Below, in pieces: positions 1 through 8,068 of a stretch of 44,483 nucleotides of DNA. A program made the position numbers and the translations under genes. Source of the stretch: Fimimonas sp963619835 (GTDB lineage Bacteria; Bacillota; Clostridia; Christensenellales; CAG-314); NCBI GenBank assembly GCA_963619835.1, contig CAVEYD010000009.1, forward strand, positions 1 through 44,483, in the 5' to 3' direction. The notes below the pieces were generated by a model. That model saw nothing but the letters and a program-made list of their open reading frames with translations, was not told the DNA's origin and searched no databases. Each line of letters begins with the position of its first letter. Position 1 is the stretch's first letter.

Positions 1-131
1 CAAAGAGTGTTGCAACGGCAGTTGCAAACAAAAGATTTACAAAAATTATAATTTTTTTCTTATTTTTTGTCAATAAGTCATTATTGATTGTACTTGCGCA
101 AAACGTTGTTGTGGCTAAAGGAGAAAATACA

Positions 132-989
132 ATGATAAAATTATGTGCGTTTGCCGACGAATATAGCAAAAAAATCGACGAGCAAATTCAAGGGCTTGTT
201 TCAAACAATATTCATTTGATTGAAATTCGCAACGTTGACGGCAAAAATATAGCCGACATCACCGACGATGAAGCTACATGTTGTTATGAAAAATTAAACA
301 AGGCCGGTATAAAAGTTTGGTCAATCGGTTCGCCGATGGGCAAAATCAATCTCGATTGCGATTTTGAAGAATACAAATTAAAAAAGGTTCATCGCTTGTG
401 CCATTTGGCAAATTTGTTGCATTGCGACAAAATTCGCATGTTCAGTTTTTTCAATGCGTACAACGAACCGCAAAAAGTTTTTTCTTACCTAAGTCAAATG
501 GTCGATATTGCCAAGTCATATAACGTCACACTTTGTCATGAAAACGAAAAGGAAATATATGGTGACACCCTCAAACGTGTGCAAGAAATTATGGCAAATG
601 TCAGTGGACTTAAATTTGTGTATGATCCCGCAAATTACATTCAGTGCGGACAAAACAGTGTTGATACAATCAATGCCTTGTTTGACAAAACTTACTACTT
701 TCACGTTAAAGACGTTATTGCTCAAACGCAAGAACTTGTCCCGGCGGGCTATGGTGACGGAAACATTGCAAAAATCGTAAATTTAATTCCGTCAAACAAA
801 GACTATGTTTTCACTATCGAACCGCATTTGGCCGTGTTTGAAGGATATGCTTCAATAGACAACGCCGAAATGAAAAACAAATTCTCTTTTTCGGACAATC
901 ACTCGGCTTTCAACTTTGCCGTAAAATCGTTTAAGGACGTTTTGTTGTCTTGCGGTTATGTCGAAACAGCGCAAGGATTTGTAAAATAA
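132..989 (+). CDS. TIM-barrel sugar isomerase/epimerase-like protein (copy 1)
   Basis: A 285-residue protein of the xylose isomerase-like TIM-barrel superfamily, whose members isomerise, epimerise or eliminate sugars using a divalent metal. The usual four metal ligands can be proposed: E137 (in HENE), D165 (in YDPAN), H191 (in FHVKD) and E230 (in TIEPH). The start is the ATG with AAAGGAG nine bases upstream; the frame is open to the left edge, but the upstream residues look non-coding. It heads a glucuronate catabolism cluster and is followed at 82 bases by a Gfo/Idh/MocA dehydrogenase, a pairing also known from 3-keto-glycoside and C-glycoside degradation loci. No signal peptide, so cytosolic. 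The substrate cannot be read from the sequence; hydroxypyruvate isomerase-like and inosose dehydratase-like roles are alternatives. Confidence 0.75.
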   Translation: MIKLCAFADEYSKKIDEQIQGLVSNNIHLIEIRNVDGKNIADITDDEATCCYEKLNKAGIKVWSIGSPMGKINLDCDFEEYKLKKVHRLCHLANLLHCDKIRMFSFFNAYNEPQKVFSYLSQMVDIAKSYNVTLCHENEKEIYGDTLKRVQEIMANVSGLKFVYDPANYIQCGQNSVDTINALFDKTYYFHVKDVIAQTQELVPAGYGDGNIAKIVNLIPSNKDYVFTIEPHLAVFEGYASIDNAEMKNKFSFSDNHSAFNFAVKSFKDVLLSCGYVETAQGFVK

Positions 990-1071
990 TTATTTGCAAA
1001 AATTTTTATGCAGTACATTTTGTAATAATGCTAAAGATAAACTTTATAAAGATAAAAAGGAGAACTACATT

Positions 1072-2250
1072 ATGACAGTAGTAAAGTATGGTATTATCGG
1101 TTTAGGTAATATGGGTAGTGCACACGTAGAATCTATTCTAAAAGAAAACAATGTTCCCAATGCGGTTGTCACGGCAATAGCCGATCGTAAATCGGAAAAA
1201 GTGACTCGTATTTGCGAAAAATATCCCGATAGAAAATTTGATTGCTATTTGGAGGGCGCAGACTTAATAGACAAAGCCGATGTGGATGCAGTCATTGTTG
1301 CTGTTCCTCATTACCAACACCCCGAGCTTTCAATACGTGCATTAAAACGTGGAATCAACGTTATTTGTGAAAAACCTGCCGGTGTTTACACCAAACAGGT
1401 TAAAGAAATGATGGAAGTTGCTCGCAACAGTAAGGCACTTTTTACAATGATGTTCAACCAACGCACAAATTGTGTGTATCGTAAAATGCGCGAGATGATT
1501 CAAAATGGTGACATAGGCACAGTCAAACGTGTAAATTGGATAATTACCAATTGGTATCGTGCGCAATGCTACTACGATAGCGGAGATTGGCGCGCAACAT
1601 GGGCAGGTGAAGGTGGTGGAGTTTTGTTCAATCAATGCCCACACCAATTAGATCTTCTTCAATGGGTTGTCGGAATGATGCCGTGCAGAATTCACTCATT
1701 TTGTCATTTTGGAAAGTGGCACAACATAGAAGTCGAAGACGACGTTACTGCTTATTTAGAGTATCCCAACGGTGCGACAGGCGTGTTTGTTACAAGTACG
1801 GCGGATGCACCCGGTACAAATCGTTTTGAAGTCCTTGGCACCGGTGGAAAGCTCGTTGTCGAATACAACAAACTTACCTATTGGAAAAATGAAGTAGACG
1901 AAAGAATATTCAACAAGGAGTATCAGGGGGGATTTGGCGATCCCAAGTACACTGTTACCGAGGTTGAAACGGATGGACAAAATCCTCAACACGCAGGGAT
2001 TCTTCGCAACTTTACAAATGCTATTTTAGGCACAGAACCTTTGTTTGTAGATGGCACAGAAGGAATAAACGGCGTAGAGATTATGGATGCAATGCTCATG
2101 TCAACATGGCTCGGAAAAATGGTAGATTTGCCTATCGATGATGACATGTATCTAAAGTTGCTCAACGAACATATTGCTACTTCCGTAAAAAAGGAAAACG
2201 TCCACGAAAGAATTTTTGACACGCACAACACTTATGGCGGAAGAAAATAG
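1072..2250 (+). CDS. Gfo/Idh/MocA-family NAD(P)-dependent dehydrogenase (copy 1)
   Basis: A 392-residue oxidoreductase. The N-terminal Rossmann fold shows GIIGLGNMG (residues 7-15), the family lysine motif is E100-K101-P102, and the C-terminal domain has SGDWR (170-174), an EGGG turn and the catalytic-type H191 in NQCPHQLDLLQW. Such enzymes oxidise or reduce a sugar hydroxyl or ketone, often at C3 of a glycoside. The ATG at 1072 is chosen because AAAAGGAG lies just upstream; longer TTG-initiated versions add residues that do not fit the family. It sits between a TIM-barrel protein and uxaC, with only 11 bases to uxaC, so co-transcription is likely. Substrate unknown. A uronate or glucuronide derivative is an inference from the neighbours only. 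Confidence 0.85.
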   Translation: MTVVKYGIIGLGNMGSAHVESILKENNVPNAVVTAIADRKSEKVTRICEKYPDRKFDCYLEGADLIDKADVDAVIVAVPHYQHPELSIRALKRGINVICEKPAGVYTKQVKEMMEVARNSKALFTMMFNQRTNCVYRKMREMIQNGDIGTVKRVNWIITNWYRAQCYYDSGDWRATWAGEGGGVLFNQCPHQLDLLQWVVGMMPCRIHSFCHFGKWHNIEVEDDVTAYLEYPNGATGVFVTSTADAPGTNRFEVLGTGGKLVVEYNKLTYWKNEVDERIFNKEYQGGFGDPKYTVTEVETDGQNPQHAGILRNFTNAILGTEPLFVDGTEGINGVEIMDAMLMSTWLGKMVDLPIDDDMYLKLLNEHIATSVKKENVHERIFDTHNTYGGRK

Positions 2251-2261
2251 AAAAAAATATC

Positions 2262-3470
2262 ATGAAAAACTTTTTTGACGAAAATTTACTTTTACAAGGC
2301 GAAACGGCAAAACAAATATACAATGCAATTAAGGATTTGCCGATAATCGACTATCATTGTCACTTAGACGAAAAAGCAATTTATGAAGATGCAAAGTTCC
2401 AAAACATAGGACAATTGTGGCTTGCAGGCGATCACTACAAATGGCGTGCAATGCGTCTTTGCGGAGTTGACGAAAAGTACATTACAGGCGATGCTTCTTT
2501 TCACGATAAATTTATAGAGTACGCTCGTATTATGCCAAAGTTATGCGGAAATCCGCTTTACTACTGGACACACATGGAATTGTCAACAATATTCGATATT
2601 CACGAACCGCTTTGTGAACAATCTGCGGAAAGCATTTGGAATAAGGCCAACGAAAAAATTGTCGACTTATCTGTTTGTAAATTGCTTAAAAACTTTAAAG
2701 TAGAATATGTTGCAACTACTGACGATCCGTTTTCTCCGCTTGCTTATCACGGCACAATCGGCAACACTTCCGTTTGTCCCACGTTTAGACCGGATGCCTG
2801 TTTTGCAAAAGGGGTAAGCAAAGAAGAATTAGAAAAGCGCTTGCAGTTTTTTGTAAGCAAGGGCTGTAAAATTGCCGATCACGGATTTGACTCTTTCGAA
2901 GATACAAACAACGTCGAGTGGCTTATAGAGATGTGCTACAAGTACAACATTGCTTTACAACTTCATTTTGGTACTTTTCGCAATGTAAACGAAGTTGCAT
3001 TTAAGTCTATCGGCAAAGATAGCGGATTTGACATTATGCGTTCGGCAATTGATATAGACAAACTTGTCGAGTTGCTCAGCAAACTAAATGCAAAGCTCGG
3101 TGGACTTCCGACAATAATTTTATATCCGCTAAACGACAACTATGTAAAGGCATGTGCAACACTCTGCGGAGCCTTTCGTAACGTTGTAATAGGAGCGGCA
3201 TGGTGGTTTAACGATACCGTTTGTGGCATTAAACGTCAACTAAAAACCGCTTCCGAATATTCGGCACTTGGCACCCAACTTGGAATGTTGACCGATAGTC
3301 GTTCGTTCAGTAGCTATGTTCGTTTTGATTTCTATCGTCGCATTTTGTCTTCGTTTATAGCCGAAAAGGTTGATCTCGGTGAGTATGACGTAAACTCTGC
3401 GATATCGCTTGCCACAGATATCGCTTACAACAATGTTAAAAATATGTTAGCAAGTAAGGGGTTAAAATAA
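2262..3470 (+). CDS. uxaC: Glucuronate isomerase (compact form)
   Basis: Isomerises D-glucuronate to D-fructuronate (and galacturonate to tagaturonate), the first step of hexuronate breakdown. Diagnostic motifs are DYHCHLD (H32, H34), GDHYKWRAMR, TTDDP, AWWFND and GMLTDSRSF, all in the family order. At 402 residues it is clearly shorter than the E. coli enzyme (about 470). From remembered comparison, the missing residues fall in two helical stretches, before and after the GCKIADHGFD motif, while the barrel core motifs are intact. The start ATG has no strong Shine-Dalgarno; the gap to the preceding gene is 11 bases, so translational coupling is possible. uxuA follows after 12 bases. Confidence 0.93.
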   Translation: MKNFFDENLLLQGETAKQIYNAIKDLPIIDYHCHLDEKAIYEDAKFQNIGQLWLAGDHYKWRAMRLCGVDEKYITGDASFHDKFIEYARIMPKLCGNPLYYWTHMELSTIFDIHEPLCEQSAESIWNKANEKIVDLSVCKLLKNFKVEYVATTDDPFSPLAYHGTIGNTSVCPTFRPDACFAKGVSKEELEKRLQFFVSKGCKIADHGFDSFEDTNNVEWLIEMCYKYNIALQLHFGTFRNVNEVAFKSIGKDSGFDIMRSAIDIDKLVELLSKLNAKLGGLPTIILYPLNDNYVKACATLCGAFRNVVIGAAWWFNDTVCGIKRQLKTASEYSALGTQLGMLTDSRSFSSYVRFDFYRRILSSFIAEKVDLGEYDVNSAISLATDIAYNNVKNMLASKGLK

Positions 3471-3482
3471 AGGGGATATATT

Positions 3483-4523
3483 ATGAAACTAACATTTAGG
3501 TGGTATGGCGAAAAAGATTGTATTCCGCTAAACTATATCAAACAAATACCCAACATGAGCGGTGTTGTCACTGCTGTTTACGATGTCCCGGTCGGTGAAG
3601 TTTGGGATTGTAAAAAAATAGCACGTCTCAAGGAACTTTGTGATCAAAACGAGCTTCAAATGGAAGTTATCGAGTCTGTTCCCGTTCATGAAGACATCAA
3701 ACTCGGTAAGCCTTCTCGTGACAGACTTATTGCAAACTATGCACAAAACATACGCAATCTTGGCAAGTATGGGGTAAAATGTATTTGTTACAACTTTATG
3801 CCTGTTTTTGACTGGTTTCGCACAAACTTGCATTTTGTACACAAAAACGGTGCAACAAGTCTAAGCTACTCCGAAGACGACTTCAATAAGCTTGACAAAC
3901 GCAATTTGCGTTTGCCCGGATGGGACGAAAGTTACACTCCTGACCAACTAAACGGACTTTTGGCCGACTACGAAGGAATGACTCACGAACAGTTGTTTGA
4001 CAATCTTGTATATTTTCTTAATGGAATTATGCCTGCTTGTGACGAAACGGGAATAAACATGGCAATTCATCCCGATGATCCTCCGTGGGATATTTTTGGG
4101 TTACCTCGCATTGTCGGGTGCGAAGCCGACTATGATCGACTTTTCAAAGCCGTTCCAAACATGCACAACGGCATCACTTTCTGCACGGGTAGTCTTGGCG
4201 CCGGGCGTTTCAATGATCTTCCCAAAATGGCGGCAAAATATGCAAACAGAATTTATTTTGCTCACCTAAGGCAGTTAAAGTTTACCAACCAAACCGACTT
4301 TTATGAAAACGGACACCAAACGCAAGATGGCAATGTCGATATTTATTCTATTGTCAAAGCGCTTGTTCAAAACGGATTTGACGGTTATTTGCGCCCGGAT
4401 CACGGCAGAAATATTTGGGGCGAGGATGCTAAGCCCGGTTACGGACTTTACGATCGTGCATTAGGCGCCGCATACTTAACGGGTGTATTTGAAGCTGTCA
4501 CAAAAGATTTATTAAAGGAGTAA
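3483..4523 (+). CDS. uxuA: Mannonate dehydratase
   Basis: Dehydrates D-mannonate to 2-keto-3-deoxy-D-gluconate. The 346-residue protein begins with the typical TFRWYGEKDCIPL, followed by MSGVVTAVYDVPVGEVW, IHPDDPPW, the FCTGSLGA segment and the HLRQ and RPDHGR motifs near the C terminus, all characteristic of UxuA. The length is close to that of Bacillus homologues and shorter than the E. coli protein. The start is the ATG preceded by AGGGG at 3471-3475. It lies between uxaC and the SDR gene, whose ribosome binding site overlaps the uxuA stop codon, so these genes are almost certainly one transcript. Cytosolic, metal dependent. Confidence 0.95.
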   Translation: MKLTFRWYGEKDCIPLNYIKQIPNMSGVVTAVYDVPVGEVWDCKKIARLKELCDQNELQMEVIESVPVHEDIKLGKPSRDRLIANYAQNIRNLGKYGVKCICYNFMPVFDWFRTNLHFVHKNGATSLSYSEDDFNKLDKRNLRLPGWDESYTPDQLNGLLADYEGMTHEQLFDNLVYFLNGIMPACDETGINMAIHPDDPPWDIFGLPRIVGCEADYDRLFKAVPNMHNGITFCTGSLGAGRFNDLPKMAAKYANRIYFAHLRQLKFTNQTDFYENGHQTQDGNVDIYSIVKALVQNGFDGYLRPDHGRNIWGEDAKPGYGLYDRALGAAYLTGVFEAVTKDLLKE

Positions 4524-4527
4524 CAAT

Positions 4528-5361
4528 ATGTACAATGTACCATTTAGAGTAGATTTAACAGGTAAGGTTGCGGTTATAACAGGCGCAGGCGGAATAATTT
4601 GCGGAGAATTTTCAAAGGCTCTTGCCGAATGCGGTGCAAATGTTGCGCTTTTAGATATCAACTATGAAGCCGCCAAGAAAAACGCCGACGAAATAGGTGA
4701 CAAGGCACTTGCCGTACAATGTAATTGTTTAGACAAACAAAGTATAATAAATGCTTACAATACCGTTGTTGAAAAGTTTGGAAAAGTAGATTTACTAATC
4801 AACGGGGCAGGAGGAAACAATCCAAAGGCGACAACCGACAACGAAACGATGAATCCAAATTTGGAAGGCGTAAAGGACTTTTTTGCTCTTGAGGAAAGCG
4901 GACTCAAATTTGTTTTTGACCTCAACATCACATCAGCTTTTTTAGTTACACAGGTTTTTGCAAAAAACATGGTAAAAACAGGCGGAAATATAATAAATAT
5001 TTCATCGATGAATGCTTTTAGACCGCTTACAAAAATTCCTGCATATTCAGCAGCGAAAGCAGGAGTTAGCAACTTCACCCAATGGCTTGCCGTTCATTTT
5101 GCTCCGTGTGGAATTCGTTGCAATGCCATTGCTCCCGGATTTTTCGTAACAAATCAAAATCGCAATTTGCTTTTCAATGCCGACGGCACACCGACAGCTC
5201 GCACCGGCAAGATTTTAGCTGCCACACCAATGAAAAAATTCGGTGAAATCAGCGATCTAATCGGTTGTCTGTTGTGGCTTGTCGACGATAAGGCAAGTGG
5301 TTTTGTTACCGGAACGGTAATCGCTGTAGACGGAGGCTTTTCCGCCTATAGTGGTGTGTAA
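4528..5361 (+). CDS. uxuB: SDR-family D-mannonate oxidoreductase (fructuronate reductase)
   Basis: A 277-residue short-chain dehydrogenase. TGAGGIICG (residues 18-26) is the nucleotide-binding turn, INGAGG is the NNAG-equivalent, and the catalytic residues are probably S160, Y173 and K177 (YSAAK). It resembles the SDR-type UxuB (YjmF) of Bacillus, not the long-chain polyol-dehydrogenase type of E. coli. Its position directly after uxaC and uxuA fits reduction of D-fructuronate to D-mannonate. The AAAGGAG at 4514-4520 lies in the last codons of uxuA. The 3' end of this gene has a decayed relative at 7915-8064. A general sugar-alcohol SDR is the alternative if the context misleads. Confidence 0.8.
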   Translation: MYNVPFRVDLTGKVAVITGAGGIICGEFSKALAECGANVALLDINYEAAKKNADEIGDKALAVQCNCLDKQSIINAYNTVVEKFGKVDLLINGAGGNNPKATTDNETMNPNLEGVKDFFALEESGLKFVFDLNITSAFLVTQVFAKNMVKTGGNIINISSMNAFRPLTKIPAYSAAKAGVSNFTQWLAVHFAPCGIRCNAIAPGFFVTNQNRNLLFNADGTPTARTGKILAATPMKKFGEISDLIGCLLWLVDDKASGFVTGTVIAVDGGFSAYSGV

Positions 5362-5418
5362 GGCATATATTAGCTACATTTTTACAATAAAAATTCAAAG
5401 TTTAACAAATTAAAAGCA

Positions 5419-5445
5419 TTTTTGTTTTATTTAGTAAAACAAAAA
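5419..5445. repeat. AT-rich perfect inverted repeat upstream of internal promoter
   Basis: TTTTTGTTTTA (5419-5429) is exactly complementary to TAAAACAAAAA (5435-5445), separated by TTTAG. It lies 13 bases before the -35 hexamer of the next gene and 57 bases after the SDR stop. It may be a weak terminator on either strand or a second operator arm; it has almost no GC in the stem, so a terminator would be weak. Confidence 0.4.
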
Positions 5446-5457
5446 ACTAAAACAAGT

Positions 5458-5486
5458 TTGTATTCACAGTTTATCTGTGATAAAAT
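5458..5486 (+). promoter_or_regulatory. Promoter with palindromic operator filling the spacer
   Basis: TTGTAT (5458-5463) and TAAAAT (5481-5486) are spaced by 17 bases. Those 17 bases are the interrupted palindrome TCACAG-TTTAT-CTGTGA (5464-5480). A repressor dimer bound there would occupy the face used by RNA polymerase. It would control the TIM-barrel gene, the KDPG aldolase and kdgK. The regulator is not encoded in the window. Confidence 0.6.
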
Positions 5487-5513
5487 ATTTTTCTAACAAC
5501 GGGGTTAAATAAG

Positions 5514-6278
5514 ATGGAAATAGGATTAAATCTTTTTTCGATACGTAATTTACTTGCAACACCGGAGCAATGTAAAAAAACATTTACCGATCTCAAAAAA
5601 ATGGGAGTGACATACGTTCAGTACAGCGGCGGAAAGTACGACGTTGAGTTGTTGCAAGAGTGTTCAAAAATTTTGCCAATTGTTCTTACTCATGTTCCAA
5701 TGGACAGAATTCTACATGATACAAAGGCACTATGTGACGAGCACAAATCTTTTGGATGCACAAATATAGGTTTAGGCATGATGCCGTTTGATGTATTAAA
5801 GGACGAGGAAGTTTGTAAAAACACTATTGCCCAACTTAATGATGCAGGCAAAGTAATGGTGCAAAACGGATGCAAATTCTTTTATCATGCACATCAATTT
5901 GAGTTTTCAAAATTTGCAAACGGTCAAAGAATAATTGACTATATTTTGACCACTGCGCCCTACATAAACATTACCGCCGATACCTATTGGATTCAATATG
6001 GTGGAGCAAGTATTACCGAATATTTGCAAAAGATGGACGGAAAAATAGAGTGTGTTCACCTAAAGGACTACAAAATTTTGCACAAAACCGAAAAAGAGTA
6101 TGTTCCGATTTTTGCTCCCTTGTCGCAAGGAAACATAAATTTTGCCGACGTCGTACCCGTTGCTCGCAAATGCGGAACGAAATATTTTCTTATTGAGCAA
6201 GATAATGCTGCCGACATGCCGGACTCTCTCGGACAAATTGAAATTAGCGTAAATGCCGCAACAAGTTGGGATTTTTAG
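5514..6278 (+). CDS. TIM-barrel sugar isomerase/epimerase-like protein (copy 2)
   Basis: A 254-residue xylose isomerase-like TIM-barrel protein. Predicted metal ligands are E130 (in HQFEF), D156 (in ITADTYW), H182 (in VHLKDYK) and E228 (in LIEQD), the standard set; the YHAHQFEF stretch resembles the YHNHxxEF seen in many sugar phosphate isomerase/epimerases of this superfamily. It is clearly diverged from copy 1 in this cluster, so the two are not recent duplicates. The ATG follows GGGG at 5501-5504. It is the first gene behind the operator-bearing promoter at 5458-5486 and lies 21 bases before the aldolase gene. The exact reaction is unknown; removal or epimerisation of a keto-sugar intermediate is an inference. 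Confidence 0.78.
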   Translation: MEIGLNLFSIRNLLATPEQCKKTFTDLKKMGVTYVQYSGGKYDVELLQECSKILPIVLTHVPMDRILHDTKALCDEHKSFGCTNIGLGMMPFDVLKDEEVCKNTIAQLNDAGKVMVQNGCKFFYHAHQFEFSKFANGQRIIDYILTTAPYINITADTYWIQYGGASITEYLQKMDGKIECVHLKDYKILHKTEKEYVPIFAPLSQGNINFADVVPVARKCGTKYFLIEQDNAADMPDSLGQIEISVNAATSWDF

Positions 6279-6299
6279 TTGCAAGCAAAAGGAGAAAAT

Positions 6300-6884
6300 A
6301 TGGATAAAGTAATACCGGTAGTTGTAATTAAAGAACTAAATCAAACAGAAAATGTACTAAAAAGTTTGCGAGACGGTGGAGTAAACACAGCCGAAATCAC
6401 CTTCCGTACATCCTGCGCCAAAGAAGCAATTGCTCTTGGCACAAAACTTTTCCCGGATATGAATATCGGGGCAGGCACAGTAATTAACGGGATGCAAGCC
6501 GAACAAGCCGTTGATGCGGGGGCAAAATTTATCGTTTCCCCGGGTCTTAGTATTGACGTTGCCAACATTTGCAAAGTCAACAACATTCCCTATTATCCGG
6601 GATGTGTCACTCCTACGGAAATCATGGAAGCATTGGAACTCGGTATCGACGTGATAAAATTTTTCCCGGCAAACGTCTATGGCGGACTCAAAGCTCTCAA
6701 GGCATTGTCAGGGCCGTTCCCTCAGGTAAAGTTTATTCCAACCGGTGGAGTTGATCTAACAAACTTGTCCGAATATCTCGCTTTTGACAAAATTTATGCC
6801 GTTGGCGGAAGTTTTATGATGAAAGGCGACATTGTGGAAAATTGCAAACAAATTTGTCAAATCGTAAAAGAAATGGAGAAATAA
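6300..6884 (+). CDS. eda: 2-dehydro-3-deoxyphosphogluconate (KDPG) aldolase
   Basis: Cleaves 2-keto-3-deoxy-6-phosphogluconate to pyruvate and glyceraldehyde 3-phosphate, the last step of hexuronate breakdown. The 194-residue class I aldolase shows AEITFRT (residues 31-37, catalytic-type E32), GAGTV (57-61), FIVSPG, YYPGCVTPTE, and the Schiff-base lysine K120 in IKFFPAN, followed by the phosphate-binding IPTGGV. The ATG at 6300 is chosen because AAAGGAG is at 6289-6295; an in-frame start at 6279 would include the ribosome binding site. The next gene, kdgK, begins two bases after the stop. Confidence 0.95.
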   Translation: MDKVIPVVVIKELNQTENVLKSLRDGGVNTAEITFRTSCAKEAIALGTKLFPDMNIGAGTVINGMQAEQAVDAGAKFIVSPGLSIDVANICKVNNIPYYPGCVTPTEIMEALELGIDVIKFFPANVYGGLKALKALSGPFPQVKFIPTGGVDLTNLSEYLAFDKIYAVGGSFMMKGDIVENCKQICQIVKEMEK

Positions 6885-6886
6885 TT

Positions 6887-7906
6887 ATGAAAGTAATAAC
6901 ATTTGGAGAATTGATGCTTCGTTTAGCTCCTCAAGGATATTTGCGTTTTGTTCAGTCCGATAACCTTGAAGCGACATTCGGTGGTGCCGAAGCAAACGTT
7001 GCCGTTAGCTTGGCCAACTATGGTGTTCCTACCGCATTTGTAAGCAAACTTCCCGAACACGAAATCGGTCAATCTGCAGTAAACAGCTTGCGCAAATTTG
7101 GAGTCGATGTAAGTCAAATCGTTCGTGGTGGCGACAGAGTCGGCATTTATTATTGTGAAAAGGGTGCCAGCCAACGTCCCAGCAAGGTTATTTACGATCG
7201 TGCCAATAGTGCAATAGCAACCGCAAATAAACAAGATTTCGATTGGAATAAAATTTTTGAAGGTGCAACTTGGTTCCATTTTACCGGAATTACCCCCGCA
7301 CTAAGCAGTGAAGTTGCTCAAATTACGCTTGAAGCCGTAAAAACGGCTCGTAAGCTTGGCATCACTGTTTCTTGCGATCTCAACTTCCGTAAAAAGCTTT
7401 GGACAAAGGAGCAAGCCGGCAAAACCATGTCGGAAATTTGCAAGTACGTAGATTATTGTATTGCAAACGAAGAGGATGCAAAAGACGTGTTTGGTATCGA
7501 AGCAACCGATACGGACATTACAACGGGCAAACTTAATCGTGAAGGTTATGTTTCTGTAGCAAAACAACTAACAGACATGTTTGGTTTTAAGGGTGTTGCA
7601 ATTACACTTAGAGAAAGTATTTCCGCAAGCGACAACAACTGGTCCGGTATGCTTTACACTAACGGACAGGCATTTTTCAGCAAAAAATATGCGTTAAGAA
7701 TTGTTGATCGCGTAGGTGGTGGCGATAGTTTTGGCGGAGGACTTATTTATGCTTTAAGCAACAATTACAATCCGCAACAAACAATCGAGTTTGCCGTTGC
7801 CGCAAGTGCGCTTAAACACAGCATCGAAGGCGACTACAACATGGTAAGTGTAAAGGAAGTAAAAACTTTGGCAGACGGTGATGCCAGCGGACGTGTTCAA
7901 CGCTAA
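6887..7906 (+). CDS. kdgK: 2-dehydro-3-deoxygluconokinase (KDG kinase)
   Basis: Phosphorylates 2-keto-3-deoxygluconate with ATP to give KDPG for the aldolase encoded just upstream. A 339-residue PfkB/ribokinase-family protein: N-terminal TFGELMLRLAP, FGGAEANVAVSLANYG substrate-binding segment, CDLNFR, and the C-terminal family signature VGGGDSFGGG with catalytic base D280. The usual signature reads GAGD; here the anion-hole glycines are kept. The ATG has GGAG at 6875-6878 inside the end of the aldolase gene, so the two genes are tightly coupled. Related sugar kinases (fructokinase, ribokinase) are excluded mainly by context and by the LMLRL start typical of KdgK. Confidence 0.93.
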   Translation: MKVITFGELMLRLAPQGYLRFVQSDNLEATFGGAEANVAVSLANYGVPTAFVSKLPEHEIGQSAVNSLRKFGVDVSQIVRGGDRVGIYYCEKGASQRPSKVIYDRANSAIATANKQDFDWNKIFEGATWFHFTGITPALSSEVAQITLEAVKTARKLGITVSCDLNFRKKLWTKEQAGKTMSEICKYVDYCIANEEDAKDVFGIEATDTDITTGKLNREGYVSVAKQLTDMFGFKGVAITLRESISASDNNWSGMLYTNGQAFFSKKYALRIVDRVGGGDSFGGGLIYALSNNYNPQQTIEFAVAASALKHSIEGDYNMVSVKEVKTLADGDASGRVQR

Positions 7907-7914
7907 CTTTTCTT

Positions 7915-8064
7915 GCAAAGGTGCTTGCTTCAAATGTTCAGGTGTTCACAATATGGCATAGATTTATATATTGCTTGTTGTGGTTTGTGGAAGATAAAGC
8001 GAGCGGCTTCATGACGGAAACTGTTATCTTTGCCGACGGAGACTTTTCGGCATATAGCGGGGTT
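7915..8064 (+). pseudogene. Remnant of an SDR (uxuB-like) 3' end
   Basis: About 50 codons directly after kdgK read as the C terminus of the SDR encoded at 4528-5361. From CLLWFVEDKASG to the final SAYSGV, 24 of 31 residues match the SDR C terminus. Upstream of this the match weakens (AKVLAS against GKILAA) and needs one base deleted to stay in register. The normal stop is lost and the frame runs into the next gene. The conserved DGG has become DGD. There is no start region, so this is not a functional gene; it marks a past duplication or recombination. Confidence 0.8.
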
Positions 8065-8068
8065 AAAT

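Noticed and set aside
1..131. End of an upstream gene at the left edge
   Set aside because: All three frames could hold a short C-terminal tail (one stops at 51, one at 75) but there is nothing recognisable to choose between them.
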